DNA of 64,000 nucleotides from Methylobacterium planeticum (GCF_008806345.1 NZ_VZZJ01000001.1:186001-250000); one strand, 5' to 3'. Shown: positions 39,984 through 50,012, counted from the first letter of the stretch. The notes: generated by a model not told the origin, from the letters alone. Numbers and translations: made by a program.

Positions 39984-40025
39984 GCCCCGGCGCTCCCGCT
40001 GGCGGGAGCGCCGGGGCTTTTCTTT
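39984..40025 (+). terminator. Intrinsic terminator after clpB
   Basis: A 16-bp perfect stem (39984-39999 with 40002-40017) and a 2-base TG between the arms, followed by TTTTCTTT. It begins 13 bases after the clpB stop codon. Confidence 0.92.
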
Positions 40026-40054
40026 GCGCCCCCGCCCGCGGAGATTGGGGGGCG

Positions 40055-40738
40055 ATGACCCACGACCTCACCTACGCGATCGGCGACATCCACGGCTGCG
40101 CCAACCTCCTCGAGGCGCTGCTCGCGCGGATCGAGGCCCACAGCGCCGGGCGCCCACACCGGCTCGTCTTCCTCGGCGACTACATCGACCGCGGCCCGGA
40201 CAGCGCCGGGGTGCTGCGCATCGTGCGGCGGCTGCACTGGAACGACCCCGAGCGCGTCACCTGCCTGATCGGCAACCACGAGGCGATGCTGCTCGCCTCG
40301 CTGCAGACCCCGGGTGCCGCCGAGCACTGGCTGCGCAACGGCGGCGGCGCGACGCTCGCCTCCTTCGGCCTCGACGCGATCGAGGACGTGCCGGGCGACG
40401 TGCTCGACTGGCTCGAGGCGCTGCCGAGCGTGCATGCGGACGCGGCGCATTGGTACGTCCATGCGGGCTTCCGCCCGGGCTGCACGCCCCCCGACCCCGA
40501 CCTGCAGAACCGCCTCTGGATCCGCGAGCCCTTCCTGTCGGACGAGTGCGATTTCGGCCGCCACGTCGTCCACGGCCACACGCCGCTGCCCGCCGGCGAG
40601 CCGGAGGTGCGGCGCCACCGCACCAACCTCGACACCGGCGCGGTCTATGGCGGGGCCCTGACGGCGGGCGTGTTCACGGAGGGCCAGGGCCCGGCCGTCG
40701 CGTTCCTCGGCATCCCGGCGCGGCGCTACGGGACCTGA
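40055..40738 (+). CDS. Metallophosphoesterase (PPP-type serine/threonine phosphatase-like)
   Basis: A 227-residue phosphatase with the PPP motifs GDIHG (residues 10-14), GDYIDRGPDS (about 40) and GNHEAM (about 73), then HAGFRPG and VVHGHTPLP. It binds two metal ions by family knowledge and may dephosphorylate proteins or diadenosine tetraphosphate (ApaH relative). It is preceded by the clpB terminator, so it is independently transcribed. Confidence 0.92.
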   Translation: MTHDLTYAIGDIHGCANLLEALLARIEAHSAGRPHRLVFLGDYIDRGPDSAGVLRIVRRLHWNDPERVTCLIGNHEAMLLASLQTPGAAEHWLRNGGGATLASFGLDAIEDVPGDVLDWLEALPSVHADAAHWYVHAGFRPGCTPPDPDLQNRLWIREPFLSDECDFGRHVVHGHTPLPAGEPEVRRHRTNLDTGAVYGGALTAGVFTEGQGPAVAFLGIPARRYGT

Positions 40739-40948
40739 CCGCGGGCCCGGCCACAACGTTTCCACGGCGCCAGAGCCCGTCTCGTCCGCGAGTAAACGGC
40801 CCCCAAGCGCCTCACCCGAATAGCGTATTGGGCATTCCGGCGGTGCCGGTATGGATCAGTACAGACCCAGTTCGAGGCGCGTTCGCCACCTTTTGGTCAT
40901 GGTTTACTTTTGTTTAAGGGAAATAGCATTCGGTGATCTGAGGATTAT

Positions 40949-42079
40949 ATGCCGAGAACTGGCCTCCACCTGCTTCACGGCCTCGATCCGGCGCAGATCG
41001 CGGCGTCCCCCTTCGACGTGCGGGTGGTGTCCCCGAGGGATCCGGCCGGAATCCCGTGGACCCGCGGGCAGGTGGCGCGCATGGGGGGCGGCCCCGCCGA
41101 CCCGCACCTGCTGCTCGCCTATCTCTCCATCGGCGAGGCCGATCTCGGCGCCATCCAGCCCACCGCCCCGCGCGACCCGCGCGACAGCCTCGTGCCGCAC
41201 CGCTCCGGACAGGTCGAGACCGCCTTCTGGTCGAGCAACTGGCAGGCGTGGCTGATGCGCGCGGTGGCGACCCTGGTCCGCGACGGCTACGACGGCGTCT
41301 ACCTCGACGGGGTCGAGGCCTGCCGGACCGTTTCGGAGCGGGGCCGTGCGGCGCTCGCGGCCAGCGGGCAGACCGATCCGGCCGCCGCCATGATCGACCT
41401 CGTGACCGCCCTCGCGGGGGCTGCCCGGGCCAGGAACCCGGCCTTCAAGGTCTGGGCCGGCAACGGCGAGGCGCTGCTCGGGGACGACCGCTACCTCGCG
41501 GCGATCGACGGCCTGTTCCGGGAGAACCTCTACTACACGGCCGCCGGCGAGAGGCAGCCCGTCGCGGCGACGCGCAAGTGCCTGCGCCTGCTCCAGCGGA
41601 TGCTGGCGGCCGGGAAGGATGTGATCGCGATCGAGCAGGTCGGCGGCGCCGCGCAGATCGACGACGTCCACGCCCAGGCCGAGCGCGACGGCCTCGGCAG
41701 CTACGTCACCCGGATCAAGCCTGCCCGTCCCGCCCCGGCGGCGCCCGCCCGTCTCGCCGCGGCGCCCAAACGGGCCCCTGCGGCGGCGCCGGCCCGGCCC
41801 AGCGCGGCGGCGGCGGGCGCCGGCCCGGGCGCCCCGCCGCGCCCGACGCCGCGCGACCGCCAGCAGCTCGCCGCCGAGGGACCGCGGAATCCGGCCGTCC
41901 CGTCCGCCGGGTCTCTCGATGCCTTCAACTTCCGGCCGGAGCTCGTCGAGGCCCTGGCCCAGCGGGAGCGCGGCGCGGCTTCGGCGCCCCGGCCCGCACG
42001 GGACGCCGCCCTCAGCGACCCGATGGCGCTCTACCTGCAGCGCCTCTGCGGGGCGGACCATCCGGCCTTCGCGGCCTGA
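40949..42079 (+). CDS. Endo-alpha-1,4-polygalactosaminidase (GH114)/TM1410-like protein
   Basis: A 376-residue protein. Residues about 25-235 resemble the TM1410/MJ1477 (GH114-like) TIM barrel: LLAYLSIGEADL, VETAFWSSNWQAWLMRAVATL, DGYDGVYLDGVEA, and AIEQVGGAAQIDD, with candidate catalytic acids in GEAD and YLDG. A Pro/Ala-rich linker (about 250-300) and a short C-terminal tail follow. There is no signal peptide, unlike many secreted relatives. The promoter region is AT-rich (40860-40945). The substrate is not known; an exopolysaccharide is a guess. Confidence 0.75.
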   Translation: MPRTGLHLLHGLDPAQIAASPFDVRVVSPRDPAGIPWTRGQVARMGGGPADPHLLLAYLSIGEADLGAIQPTAPRDPRDSLVPHRSGQVETAFWSSNWQAWLMRAVATLVRDGYDGVYLDGVEACRTVSERGRAALAASGQTDPAAAMIDLVTALAGAARARNPAFKVWAGNGEALLGDDRYLAAIDGLFRENLYYTAAGERQPVAATRKCLRLLQRMLAAGKDVIAIEQVGGAAQIDDVHAQAERDGLGSYVTRIKPARPAPAAPARLAAAPKRAPAAAPARPSAAAAGAGPGAPPRPTPRDRQQLAAEGPRNPAVPSAGSLDAFNFRPELVEALAQRERGAASAPRPARDAALSDPMALYLQRLCGADHPAFAA

Positions 42080-42260
42080 GGCGCGCCCGCACGACCCGTG
42101 AGGAGGTCCAGGCCCGGCGCGGCGGCGTCCGCCGCGCGGCCGCGCGCCTGACATTGTCCGTGGGTTGATCTCGCGGCGGGTGCCCGCGCGGCTTGAGCCG
42201 CGTCCGGGCCTGCGCAAGAAACGGGTGGGGAGGGACGAACCCGCCCGCGAGGACGCTCCC

Positions 42261-43733
42261 ATGCCAACGAAGCCGGTCGACACCACCCGCCCCGCAGGAG
42301 CGCCGCCGGCGCCCGGCGCCGCGCTGACCGAGGGCTCGCTGGCGCGGCTCGGCATCCGCTTCACCGCCTGGGCCGAGCGCTGGTTCCCGGACGCCTTCAT
42401 CTTCGTCGCCATCGCGGTGGTGATCGTGGCCCTCGGGGCCTTCGCCAACGGGGCGCCGGCGCCCGCCATCGCCAAGAGCTTCGGCGACGGCTTCTGGAGC
42501 CTGATCCCCTTCACCATGCAGATGGCCTTCGTGACGATCGGCGGCTACGTGGTGGCGACCTCGCCCCCGGTCCAGGCGCTGATCGACCGCATGGCGGCGC
42601 TGCCGAAGACCGGGCGCGGCGCGGTCGGGTTCGTGGCCGCCGCCACCATGGTCTCGTCCTTCCTGAGCTGGGGCCTGAGCCTGATCTTCGGCGGCCTCCT
42701 CGCCCGGGCGCTGGCGCGCCGCACGGACCTGCGCATGGATTACAGGGCGGCCGGGGCCGCCGCCTATCTCGGCCTCGGCGCCACCTGGGCCCTCGGCCTC
42801 AGTTCCTCCGCGGCCCAGCTCCAGGCGAACCCCGCGAGCCTGCCGAAGAACCTCCTGGCGATCACCGGGGTGATCCCCTTCAGCGAGACGATCTTCCTGT
42901 GGCAGTCGATGCTCGTCGCCCTGATCCTGTTCGTGATCTCGGTCGTCATCGCCTACGCCTCGGCGCCGGGGCAGACCGCGGCCGTCACGGCGGCGGATCT
43001 CGGGATCGACGTCGCCCGCGAGAGCGAGGATGTCGGGCGTCCCCAGCAGCCCGGCGAGTGGCTGGAGCATTCGCCGATCCTGACGATCCTGCTCGTCCTG
43101 CTGGCCATGGGCTGGGTGGTGCAGGAATTCGCGCGCCAATCCTGGATCACCGCGATCTCGAACCTGAACACATACAACCTCCTGTTCCTCACCCTCGGCC
43201 TGCTGCTGCACTGGCGCCCGAAGCGCTTCCTCGTGGCGGTGGCGCGCTCCGTCCCGGCCACCGCCGGCATCCTGATCCAGTACCCGCTCTACGCGGCGAT
43301 CAGCTCCATGCTGACGAACGCCAAGAACGGTGCCGGCACCTCGACCTCGGACGTTATCACCCACGCCTTCGTCAGCCTCAACACCACGGGCAGCTTCCCG
43401 CTCTCGATGGGCGTCTACTCGGCGGTGCTCGGCTTCTTCGTGCCCTCCGGCGGGGGCAAGTGGCTCCTCGAGGCCCCCTACGTGATGCAGGCGGCCAACG
43501 AGCTGAAGGTGCATCTCGGCTGGGCCGTGATGGTCTACAACGCCGCCGAGGCGCTGCCGAACCTGATCAACCCGTTCTGGATGCTGCCGCTGGTCGGCAT
43601 CCTCGGCCTCAAGGCCCGCGACATCGTCGGCTTCAGCTTCCTCCAGCTCCTGGTCCACCTCCCGGTGGTGCTGTTCCTGCTCTGGGCGCTCGCCCTCACG
43701 CTGACCTACCATCCGCCGGTGATGCCGGGCTGA
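42261..43733 (+). CDS. atoE: Short-chain fatty acid transporter (AtoE family)
   Basis: A 490-residue membrane transporter with about 12 hydrophobic segments. Markers are WFPDAFIFVAIAVVIVAL, FWSLIPFTMQMAFVTIGGYVVA, SFLSWGLSLIFGGLLA, FFVPSGGGKWLLEAPYVMQAANEL and the ending YNAAEALPNLINPFWMLPLVGIL, all characteristic of AtoE. It imports acetoacetate, butyrate or similar acids. The start ATG at 42261 has GAGGA eleven bases upstream. It has no ato operon partner here. Confidence 0.92.
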   Translation: MPTKPVDTTRPAGAPPAPGAALTEGSLARLGIRFTAWAERWFPDAFIFVAIAVVIVALGAFANGAPAPAIAKSFGDGFWSLIPFTMQMAFVTIGGYVVATSPPVQALIDRMAALPKTGRGAVGFVAAATMVSSFLSWGLSLIFGGLLARALARRTDLRMDYRAAGAAAYLGLGATWALGLSSSAAQLQANPASLPKNLLAITGVIPFSETIFLWQSMLVALILFVISVVIAYASAPGQTAAVTAADLGIDVARESEDVGRPQQPGEWLEHSPILTILLVLLAMGWVVQEFARQSWITAISNLNTYNLLFLTLGLLLHWRPKRFLVAVARSVPATAGILIQYPLYAAISSMLTNAKNGAGTSTSDVITHAFVSLNTTGSFPLSMGVYSAVLGFFVPSGGGKWLLEAPYVMQAANELKVHLGWAVMVYNAAEALPNLINPFWMLPLVGILGLKARDIVGFSFLQLLVHLPVVLFLLWALALTLTYHPPVMPG

Positions 43734-44148
43734 GGCGCAGGCCGCACCGGCCGCACCGGCCGCAGAACGGGGCGGCCGGCTGGGCCGCTCCGGATCGCGG
43801 CGCCTCGGACCGAGCAAAGCAGCCCCGGCCCGCTTCGGACGCCGCGCCGAGCCCGGGGCGCGGGACAATTCCTGCTCAGGTGCGATGCGCCCGAGGCCGC
43901 CCCCGAACCGTGCGCGCGGCCGAACGAGGGGGCGCCCGACACGGCGTCTCCTCGGCCTCAGAACCTGCATCACACCCATGAACGCAACTTGTGCGTTAAT
44001 ATTTGCTAGATTTCCATCGAACCGAGACGAGATCCCCGTCACATTGAATAGAAAAACATCAAATAAAAAGGTGCCAACACAAGATCACGCATGGATGCCA
44101 ACCTGGGATCGGCGCGCGAATCGTGGCGGGCCGGCGGTTGGTGTGGAC
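43734..44148. other. Intergenic region: GC-rich repeat, then AT-rich promoter region
   Basis: The first part has period-9 GCCGCACCG repeats just after the atoE stop. At 43975-44095 the sequence becomes strongly AT-rich. It contains a perfect inverted repeat AACGCA-ACTTG-TGCGTT (43981-43997), a candidate operator for the GGDEF-EAL gene downstream. I see no supported ORF. Confidence 0.5.
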
Positions 44149-46113
44149 ATGATCGCGATTCCGAAGTTCTTCGACATGGATCCGCCCCGGCTCGACCGGG
44201 AGCGGATCCAGAGCGCGCAGGCGAGGGTGATCGTCCGCAACGCGCAGCCCTTCTACGCCGTGCATGCCTGCAACGCCCTCCTGATGGCCGCCGCCTACCG
44301 CGGCGCCGCACCGACGGCCCTCGTCGTCGGACCGCTGGTGCTGCTGCTGTCGGGCTATCTCTGGCAGAGCCGGAAGTGCCGCCGGATCGCCCGCGCGCCG
44401 ATGTCGCCGGAGATCGCCAAGCGCCAGATCCGCTCCATCAACGTGCTGGCGCCGCTGCTGGTGGGGACCACCAGCGCCTGGGCCTTCGCCCTCGCCGCCG
44501 AGGGCACGGCGGCCCTGCGCGTGCACAGCCTGTTCTTCATGGCCGACACGATCATCGTGTGCGCCGTGAGCCTGATGCACGTGCGCTCGGCCAGCCTGTT
44601 CTCGCTCGTGGCGATCCCGCCGATCGGCATCCTGTCCCTGCTCACCGGAGGCGAGGACGTCCTCCGGATCACGGCCGTGACCTTCATGGTGAGCGGCGCC
44701 GCGATCTTCCACCTCGTGCGGATGAGCTCGAAGAGCTTCGTCGACCTCGTGCAGCAGCACGCCGAGCTGAAGCGCCTGCACGAGGCCAACGTCCACCTCG
44801 CCCACAGCGACATCCTGACCGACCTGCCGAACCGGGCCGTCTTCTTCGCGCGGCTTCGTGAGCGGATCGCGCAGGCGACGGTCGGCGCCGAGGTACATCT
44901 CGCGCTGATCGACCTCGACGGATTCGGGGGCGTGAACGAGGTCTTGGGGCAGGCCTCGGGCAACCTGGTTCTGCGCGAGGTGGCCCTGCGCCTGTCCGAG
45001 CACGTCGGCGACCGGAGCCGCCTCGGGCGGCTCGGGGGCGACGAGTTCGGGCTGATCCTGGCCGACGGCGAGTCGGCCGAGGATGCCCTGGCGCTGTGCC
45101 GGGAGATCGCCGAGGCGCTGCGCGAGCCCTACCACGTCGCCGCCCGGAGCGTGCGCGTGAGCGCCACGATCGGGCTCGCGAGCCTGGTCACGGGCCGCGC
45201 GGCGACCGGCGACCTGAAGGAGCAGGCCTACTTCGCCCTCCACCAGGGGAAAGCGGGCAAGCGGGGCGGCTGCGTCCGCTTCACCGGCGCCTTCGCGAGC
45301 AGCATGCGGCGGCGCGACGGGGTCGCGCGCGCCCTCCGGATGGCCGACCTCCAGCGCGAGCTGTCGGTGGTGTTCCAACCCGTCGTCGACGCCTCCCGCA
45401 ACAGCATCATCGCCTTCGAGGCGCTGGCGCGCTGGACCAGCCCGGAGATCGGCGCGGTGCTGCCGACCGAGTTCATCGCGGCGGCGGAGAATGCCGGCCT
45501 GACCAACCTGCTCACCGACGTCCTGCTCACCAAGGCGCTGGCGGCCGCCGCCACCTGGCCGCCGGAGGTGCAGCTCTTCTTCAACCTGTCGGCCTGCGAT
45601 GTCGCGACGCCGGACTTCGCGCAGCGCCTCTCCGAGATCATCACGGCGAGCGGGATCGCCCCGAACCGGATCGCCTTCGAAGTCACCGAGACGGCGATCA
45701 TCCGCGACTTCCCCGAGGCGAAGAAGACCCTGGACGCCCTCAAGGAGATGGGCGTCGCCATCGCGCTCGACGATTTCGGGACCGGCTTCTCGAGCCTGAG
45801 CTACGTCCACCGGCTGCCGATCGACAAGCTGAAGCTCGACCGCTCCTTCATCCAGGAGATGGAAACGAGCCGGACCTGCCGGGACATCGTCCGCTCGGTC
45901 ATCGGCATGTGCCGCACGCTCGGGATCGCCTGCGTGGCCGAGGGGGTGGAGACCCGGGAGCAGATGCTCCTCCTCGGCCATCTCGGCTGCCGCACCATGC
46001 AGGGCTACTACTTCTCGAACCCGGTGCCGCAGGAGGAAGCCCGCCTCCTGGCGACCCGGGACGCCGCCCGCCGGATCGAGGCGCCGGGCCCCGGCGTCGC
46101 CTCGGTGGCGTGA
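44149..46113 (+). CDS. Membrane-anchored GGDEF-EAL cyclic-di-GMP protein
   Basis: A 654-residue protein. About six N-terminal hydrophobic segments (residues 30-180) form a membrane sensor of MASE type. GGDEF follows, with SDILTDLPNRAVFF and an intact RLGGDEFGLIL near residue 296. The EAL domain has FEALARW near 423, FFNLSACD, EVTETAIIRDF, DDFGTGFSSLSY near 540, KLDRSF and VAEGVET. All metal and catalytic residues of an active EAL phosphodiesterase seem present, and the GGDEF site is also intact, so it may do both. GTG 44143 or ATG 44095 are alternative starts. Confidence 0.92.
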   Translation: MIAIPKFFDMDPPRLDRERIQSAQARVIVRNAQPFYAVHACNALLMAAAYRGAAPTALVVGPLVLLLSGYLWQSRKCRRIARAPMSPEIAKRQIRSINVLAPLLVGTTSAWAFALAAEGTAALRVHSLFFMADTIIVCAVSLMHVRSASLFSLVAIPPIGILSLLTGGEDVLRITAVTFMVSGAAIFHLVRMSSKSFVDLVQQHAELKRLHEANVHLAHSDILTDLPNRAVFFARLRERIAQATVGAEVHLALIDLDGFGGVNEVLGQASGNLVLREVALRLSEHVGDRSRLGRLGGDEFGLILADGESAEDALALCREIAEALREPYHVAARSVRVSATIGLASLVTGRAATGDLKEQAYFALHQGKAGKRGGCVRFTGAFASSMRRRDGVARALRMADLQRELSVVFQPVVDASRNSIIAFEALARWTSPEIGAVLPTEFIAAAENAGLTNLLTDVLLTKALAAAATWPPEVQLFFNLSACDVATPDFAQRLSEIITASGIAPNRIAFEVTETAIIRDFPEAKKTLDALKEMGVAIALDDFGTGFSSLSYVHRLPIDKLKLDRSFIQEMETSRTCRDIVRSVIGMCRTLGIACVAEGVETREQMLLLGHLGCRTMQGYYFSNPVPQEEARLLATRDAARRIEAPGPGVASVA

Positions 46114-46126
46114 GGGGCCGCTCGCC

Positions 46127-46507
46127 TCAGCGGGTCCGCAGGAGGCCGCTCACGGCCACGAGGAGCCAGCCCGCCATCAGCAGGAGGCCGCCGCTCGGCG
46201 CCGCCATCGGGAACAGGGGCGTCCGCGCCAGTGCCCGCATCGACAAGTCGCCGCAGAACAGCACGAGGCCGAGGCCGAGCGCGGCGGCGGCGATGCGCGT
46301 GAGCGGCACCCGGATCAGGCCGCCGCCCGCCAGCGCCGCGAGGCCGACCAGGGCCGGGGCATGGAACAGCAGGAACTGCGCGGCAATCCGCAGCGATTCG
46401 GCTTCGGCCCGGTGGGCCGCCGCCGCGCTCGCCGCGACGCCGAGGAGCCCGGCCAACCCCGCAAGGCCCAGGATCAGGCGCTCGGGCAGCGCCAGGCCCG
46501 GCCTCAC
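46127..46507 (-). CDS. DUF423 family membrane protein
   Basis: A 126-residue protein with four hydrophobic segments (RLILGLAGLAGLLGVAASAAAAH, FLLFHAPALVGLAAL, ALGLGLVLFCGDLSMRAL, APSGGLLLMAGWLLVAV), matching DUF423 (YgdD-like). Function unknown. Its start overlaps the engB stop (ATGA-type overlap at 46504-46507), so it is translationally coupled to the engB-containing operon. Confidence 0.85.
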   Translation of the reverse strand: MRPGLALPERLILGLAGLAGLLGVAASAAAAHRAEAESLRIAAQFLLFHAPALVGLAALAGGGLIRVPLTRIAAAALGLGLVLFCGDLSMRALARTPLFPMAAPSGGLLLMAGWLLVAVSGLLRTR

Positions 46508-47157
46508 CCGCCGTGCTCGGCCAGGAGCCGGGCGATGGTGGCCCGCAATTCCGGCACGCCGCGGTCGTCGCGGCTCGAGGTCAGCAGGACCACCGGGTAG
46601 GCGGCCGGGCGCTTGGCGAGGGCCGCCTCGACGCCGCGGACGCGCGCCTCCATCTCGGACTTCTTCAGGGCGTCGGCCTTGGTCAGCACGATCTGGTAGC
46701 TCACCGCCGCCTTGTCCAAGCCGTCGAGCACGTCCGTGTCGATCGCCTTCAGCCCGTGGCGCGAATCGATCAGCATGAAGACCCGCGCGAGGTTCGCCCG
46801 GCCCTTCAGGTAGGCGTGGATCAGCTCGGTCCAGGCCGCGACCTTGGCCTTCTCCACCGCCGCGAAGCCGTAGCCCGGCATGTCGACCAGGGTCAGGCGC
46901 CCGCCGATGTCGAAGAAGTTCAGCTGCTGCGTCCGCCCCGGCGTGTGCGAGGTGCGCGCCAGCGTGTTGCGGCCGGTCAGCGCGTTGACGAGGCTCGACT
47001 TGCCGACGTTCGAGCGGCCCGCGAACGCGATCTCGACGCCGTTCATCGCCGGCAGGCTGCCGAGCGACGGAGCGGCCGAGATGAAGTCCGCGCTGCCGGC
47101 GAAGAGCAGGCGGCCCGCCTCGAGCAGGGCCGGGTCGATTTCGGTGGAATCGTTCAT
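46504..47157 (-). CDS. engB: Ribosome biogenesis GTP-binding protein EngB (YihA/YsxC)
   Basis: A 217-residue essential GTPase for 50S assembly. G1 is AGRSNVGKSSLVNAL near residue 44, G2 TSHTPGRTQQLNFF, G3 DMPGYGFAAV, G4 LTKADAL and G5 TSSRDDRG. The start is the ATG at 47157 (MNDSTEIDP); the 13 upstream codons are outside the family. It is last of rpmH-rnpA-yidC-engB, then coupled to the DUF423 gene. Confidence 0.96.
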   Translation of the reverse strand: MNDSTEIDPALLEAGRLLFAGSADFISAAPSLGSLPAMNGVEIAFAGRSNVGKSSLVNALTGRNTLARTSHTPGRTQQLNFFDIGGRLTLVDMPGYGFAAVEKAKVAAWTELIHAYLKGRANLARVFMLIDSRHGLKAIDTDVLDGLDKAAVSYQIVLTKADALKKSEMEARVRGVEAALAKRPAAYPVVLLTSSRDDRGVPELRATIARLLAEHGG

Positions 47158-47211
47158 GATTTCTTCCAGGGCCGGGCGCACCGCCCGGCCCCTCACGGGC
47201 CGATCGGACGA

Positions 47212-49053
47212 TCAGCTTTTGGCAGTCGCCTTCTCGGAGGCGCCCTTTCGGAAGGTCCCCCGCAGGTTATCCCACAGCTCCACCTTCACGCCGTTGCGGC
47301 GCATGATGACGTATTGCTGGATCACCGAGAGCGTATTGTTCCAGGCCCAGTAGATCACCAGTCCGGCTGGGAACGAGCCGAGCATGAAGGTGAAGATGAT
47401 CGGCATGAAGGTGAAGATCTGAGCCTGCACCGGGTCCGGCGGCGCGGGGTTCATCTTCATCTGCACGAACATCGTCACGCCCATGATCAGCGGCCAGATG
47501 CCGAGATGGATGAAATCCGGGGCGGCGAAGGGCAGGAGACCGAACAGATTCAGGATGCTGGTCGGATCGGGCGCGGCCAGATCCTGGATCCAGCCGAAGA
47601 AGGGCGCATGCCGCATCTCGATGGTGATGAACAAGACCTTGTAGAGCGCGAAGAAGACCGGGATCTGGATCAACACCGGCCAGCAACCGGCCACCGGGTT
47701 GATCTTCTCCTTCTTGTAGAGTTCCATCATCGCCTGCTGCTGCTTCACCTTGTCATCAGCATAGCGCGTGCGGATCGACTGCATCTCCGGCTGCACGGCC
47801 TTCATCTTGGCCATGGAGACGTAGGATCGATTGGCGATCGGCAGGAAGAAGATCTTCAGGATCGCCGTCACGACGAGGATCGAGACGCCGAAATTGCCGA
47901 ACAGGTGGAAGAAGAAATCGAGGGCCCGGAACATCGGCTTGGTGATGAAGTGGAACCAGCCCCAGTCGATCATCAGATCGAACTGCTTGATCCCGAGGTC
48001 CCGCTCGTAGGCGTTGATGGCGTTGACTTCCTTGGCGCCCGCGAACAGGCGCTGGGTCATCGCGACACTGGCGCCCGGCTCGACGTTGCGTGCGTCGGCC
48101 CGGACGCTCGCCTGGTAAACCTTGGTCGCACCGTCGGTGCGTTCGGTGAACGCGCCCGTATAGGCGGTCGCCTGGTCGGGGATCGCGGCGGCGGCCCAAT
48201 ACTTGTCGGTGATGCCGACGAAGCCGCCGGTTACGTTCGGCCAGGCCTTGCCCTTGGTGGCCGGCCCACCGTAGGCGGGCTCCTTGGCCAGGTGATCGTA
48301 GGTGTATTCCTGCAATCCGTCGCCGCCGAGCACGCCGATCATGCCCTCGTGCAGGACGTAATAGCCCTGGGTATGCGGCTTACCCCAGCGCGACACCAAG
48401 CTGTACGGGTAGAGCGTGATCGCGCCCGAGCCCTTGTTCTCCACCTCGTCGCGGACGGTGAACATGAACTTGTCGTCGACTGCGAGAATGCGGCGGAACA
48501 CCAGACCCGCGCCGTTGTCCCAGCTCAACGTCACGGGCTTGCCGGGGGAGAGGGTCTCGCCGTCGGCCTTCCAGAGCGTCTCGTTGTTCGGCAGCGGGCC
48601 GGCATTCTGCCCGACCCAGCCGAACTCGGCGTAGTAGGGCGTCTCGGTCCCGGCCGGCGAGAACAGCACGATGTGCGGGCTCTTGTCGTCCACCGTCTCG
48701 TGGTAGTTCTTCAGGGACACGTCGTCGATGCGACCGCCCTTCAGAGCCACCGATCCCGAGATCGCCGGGGTCTCGATGCGGATCCGCGGCGAGCGCGCGA
48801 GGGCCGCCTCGCGGGAGATCGGGGCTCCGGACGGCAGCGTCCCGGCCACGGGTGCGGCGGGGCCGCCCTCCTTCGGGCTCGGGGACACAACCCCGTCCGG
48901 GGTCGTGCCGGGGCTCTGGTTCGCAGCCTGATTCTGCGCCGCGGTCTGCCGCTGCTGCTCCACGCGGGGAGCCGCGATGAAGTAATTCCAGCCGAGCAGA
49001 ACCACGAGCGACAGCGCGATCGCCACGATCATGTTGGTCTTGTCATTGCCCAT
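47212..49053 (-). CDS. yidC: Membrane protein insertase YidC
   Basis: A 613-residue insertase. The N-terminal anchor is [22 protein letters not shown], followed by a large periplasmic domain (to about residue 370). The conserved five-segment core has [54 protein letters not shown] and [20 protein letters not shown]. It inserts proteins alone or with SecYEG. Its start overlaps the rnpA end by 11 bases. Confidence 0.97.
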   Translation of the reverse strand: MGNDKTNMIVAIALSLVVLLGWNYFIAAPRVEQQRQTAAQNQAANQSPGTTPDGVVSPSPKEGGPAAPVAGTLPSGAPISREAALARSPRIRIETPAISGSVALKGGRIDDVSLKNYHETVDDKSPHIVLFSPAGTETPYYAEFGWVGQNAGPLPNNETLWKADGETLSPGKPVTLSWDNGAGLVFRRILAVDDKFMFTVRDEVENKGSGAITLYPYSLVSRWGKPHTQGYYVLHEGMIGVLGGDGLQEYTYDHLAKEPAYGGPATKGKAWPNVTGGFVGITDKYWAAAAIPDQATAYTGAFTERTDGATKVYQASVRADARNVEPGASVAMTQRLFAGAKEVNAINAYERDLGIKQFDLMIDWGWFHFITKPMFRALDFFFHLFGNFGVSILVVTAILKIFFLPIANRSYVSMAKMKAVQPEMQSIRTRYADDKVKQQQAMMELYKKEKINPVAGCWPVLIQIPVFFALYKVLFITIEMRHAPFFGWIQDLAAPDPTSILNLFGLLPFAAPDFIHLGIWPLIMGVTMFVQMKMNPAPPDPVQAQIFTFMPIIFTFMLGSFPAGLVIYWAWNNTLSVIQQYVIMRRNGVKVELWDNLRGTFRKGASEKATAKS

Positions 49054-49615
49054 CACTGGATCCGTCGCACGCGTGTCTGTCGAGGGTGGTGGTGCGGGCA
49101 GAGCCCGCATCCTCCGCAGGGATTCCGGTCGTCGCCTCAGCCTCACCCGAACGGGTGCGGCGCTCCGCACCTCCCGAAGGTGTGGGCCCGCCCCTCGGCG
49201 CGCCAGGGCCGCCGCGTGCGGCTTTCGGGGCCGGCTTCGCGAAGGGCTTGGGCCCACGGGGCTTCGTCACCGTGGAGAGCGCACGGCGCAGGTCGTCCTT
49301 CAGGATCTCGAAGGGCGCGGTCAGCGCCGGACGGCGCGCGATCAGCACGATGTCTGCCGCGATCACCGGGGCGTCCTCAGCGACGGCATCGACGGCCTCG
49401 CGCAGGCGGCGCCGGATGCGGTTTCGCTCGGTGGCATGGCCAACCCGCTTCGTGATCGTGAACCCGAGATGCAGCCCCTCCGCCGGGGCACCGTCGCGCT
49501 GCTCGCCCGCATCCCGCAGGCGACCTTGCGCGGTCATGCGCTCGGTGTGGAAGCGGCGCCCGTTGGCCGCCGCCAGGAAATCGGATCGCCGCTTCAGCCG
49601 TTCGATCGTCGACAC
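49043..49615 (-). CDS. rnpA: Ribonuclease P protein component with long C-terminal tail
   Basis: The protein subunit of RNase P, which matures tRNA 5' ends. The core is [48 protein letters not shown] (the RNR motif) and [12 protein letters not shown], ending near residue 110. A tail of about 75 residues, rich in Gly, Pro, Ala, Arg and Thr, follows; the usual length is 110-130, but here it is 190. The start is a GTG at 49615. The 3' end overlaps yidC by 11 bases. Confidence 0.9.
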   Translation of the reverse strand: MSTIERLKRRSDFLAAANGRRFHTERMTAQGRLRDAGEQRDGAPAEGLHLGFTITKRVGHATERNRIRRRLREAVDAVAEDAPVIAADIVLIARRPALTAPFEILKDDLRRALSTVTKPRGPKPFAKPAPKAARGGPGAPRGGPTPSGGAERRTRSGEAEATTGIPAEDAGSARTTTLDRHACDGSSDGQ

Positions 49616-49689
49616 TGGCGGTTCGATCCTACGGCCCCTCCCAGGAAGGACCGGCTGCGCGCCACGCGGAAGCGGCGCGTCGATCAAGC

Positions 49690-49824
49690 TTACGCCGAGA
49701 GGCGCTTGCGGCCGTGGGCGCGGCGCGCCGCGATCACCTTGCGGCCGCCGGCGGTCGCCATGCGGGCGCGGAAACCGTGGCGGCGCTTGCGCACGAGCTT
49801 GCTCGGTTGATAGGTTCTCTTCAT
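49690..49824 (-). CDS. rpmH: 50S ribosomal protein L34
   Basis: A 44-residue protein read directly from the sequence: it begins [20 protein letters not shown], continues with [19 protein letters not shown] and ends KRLSA, which is L34 throughout. It is first in the rpmH-rnpA-yidC-engB operon; its promoter must lie in the AT-richer region above 49825. Confidence 0.98.
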   Translation of the reverse strand: MKRTYQPSKLVRKRRHGFRARMATAGGRKVIAARRAHGRKRLSA

Positions 49825-50012
49825 GGCTCAAGGCCTCCAAAGGTCGAGGCGCGATCGCGGGCGGCTAAATCCGCGCCGGACCTTCGCGTCCTGAGATTGT
49901 CTGCAAGCGCGAAGGGCGCCCGAAAGGGGCGCCACGTCGCGACGAGCCGGCTTATGGCGGAAGGGTCTGCCAGAGTCAACGTTTCGTCGACAGGCGGCCG
50001 TGCCCGCGGCGC

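Noticed and set aside
46513..49455. Plus-strand open frame of 980 codons
   Set aside because: It is antisense to engB, yidC and rnpA, which are certain genes; His/Asp/Arg-rich noise.
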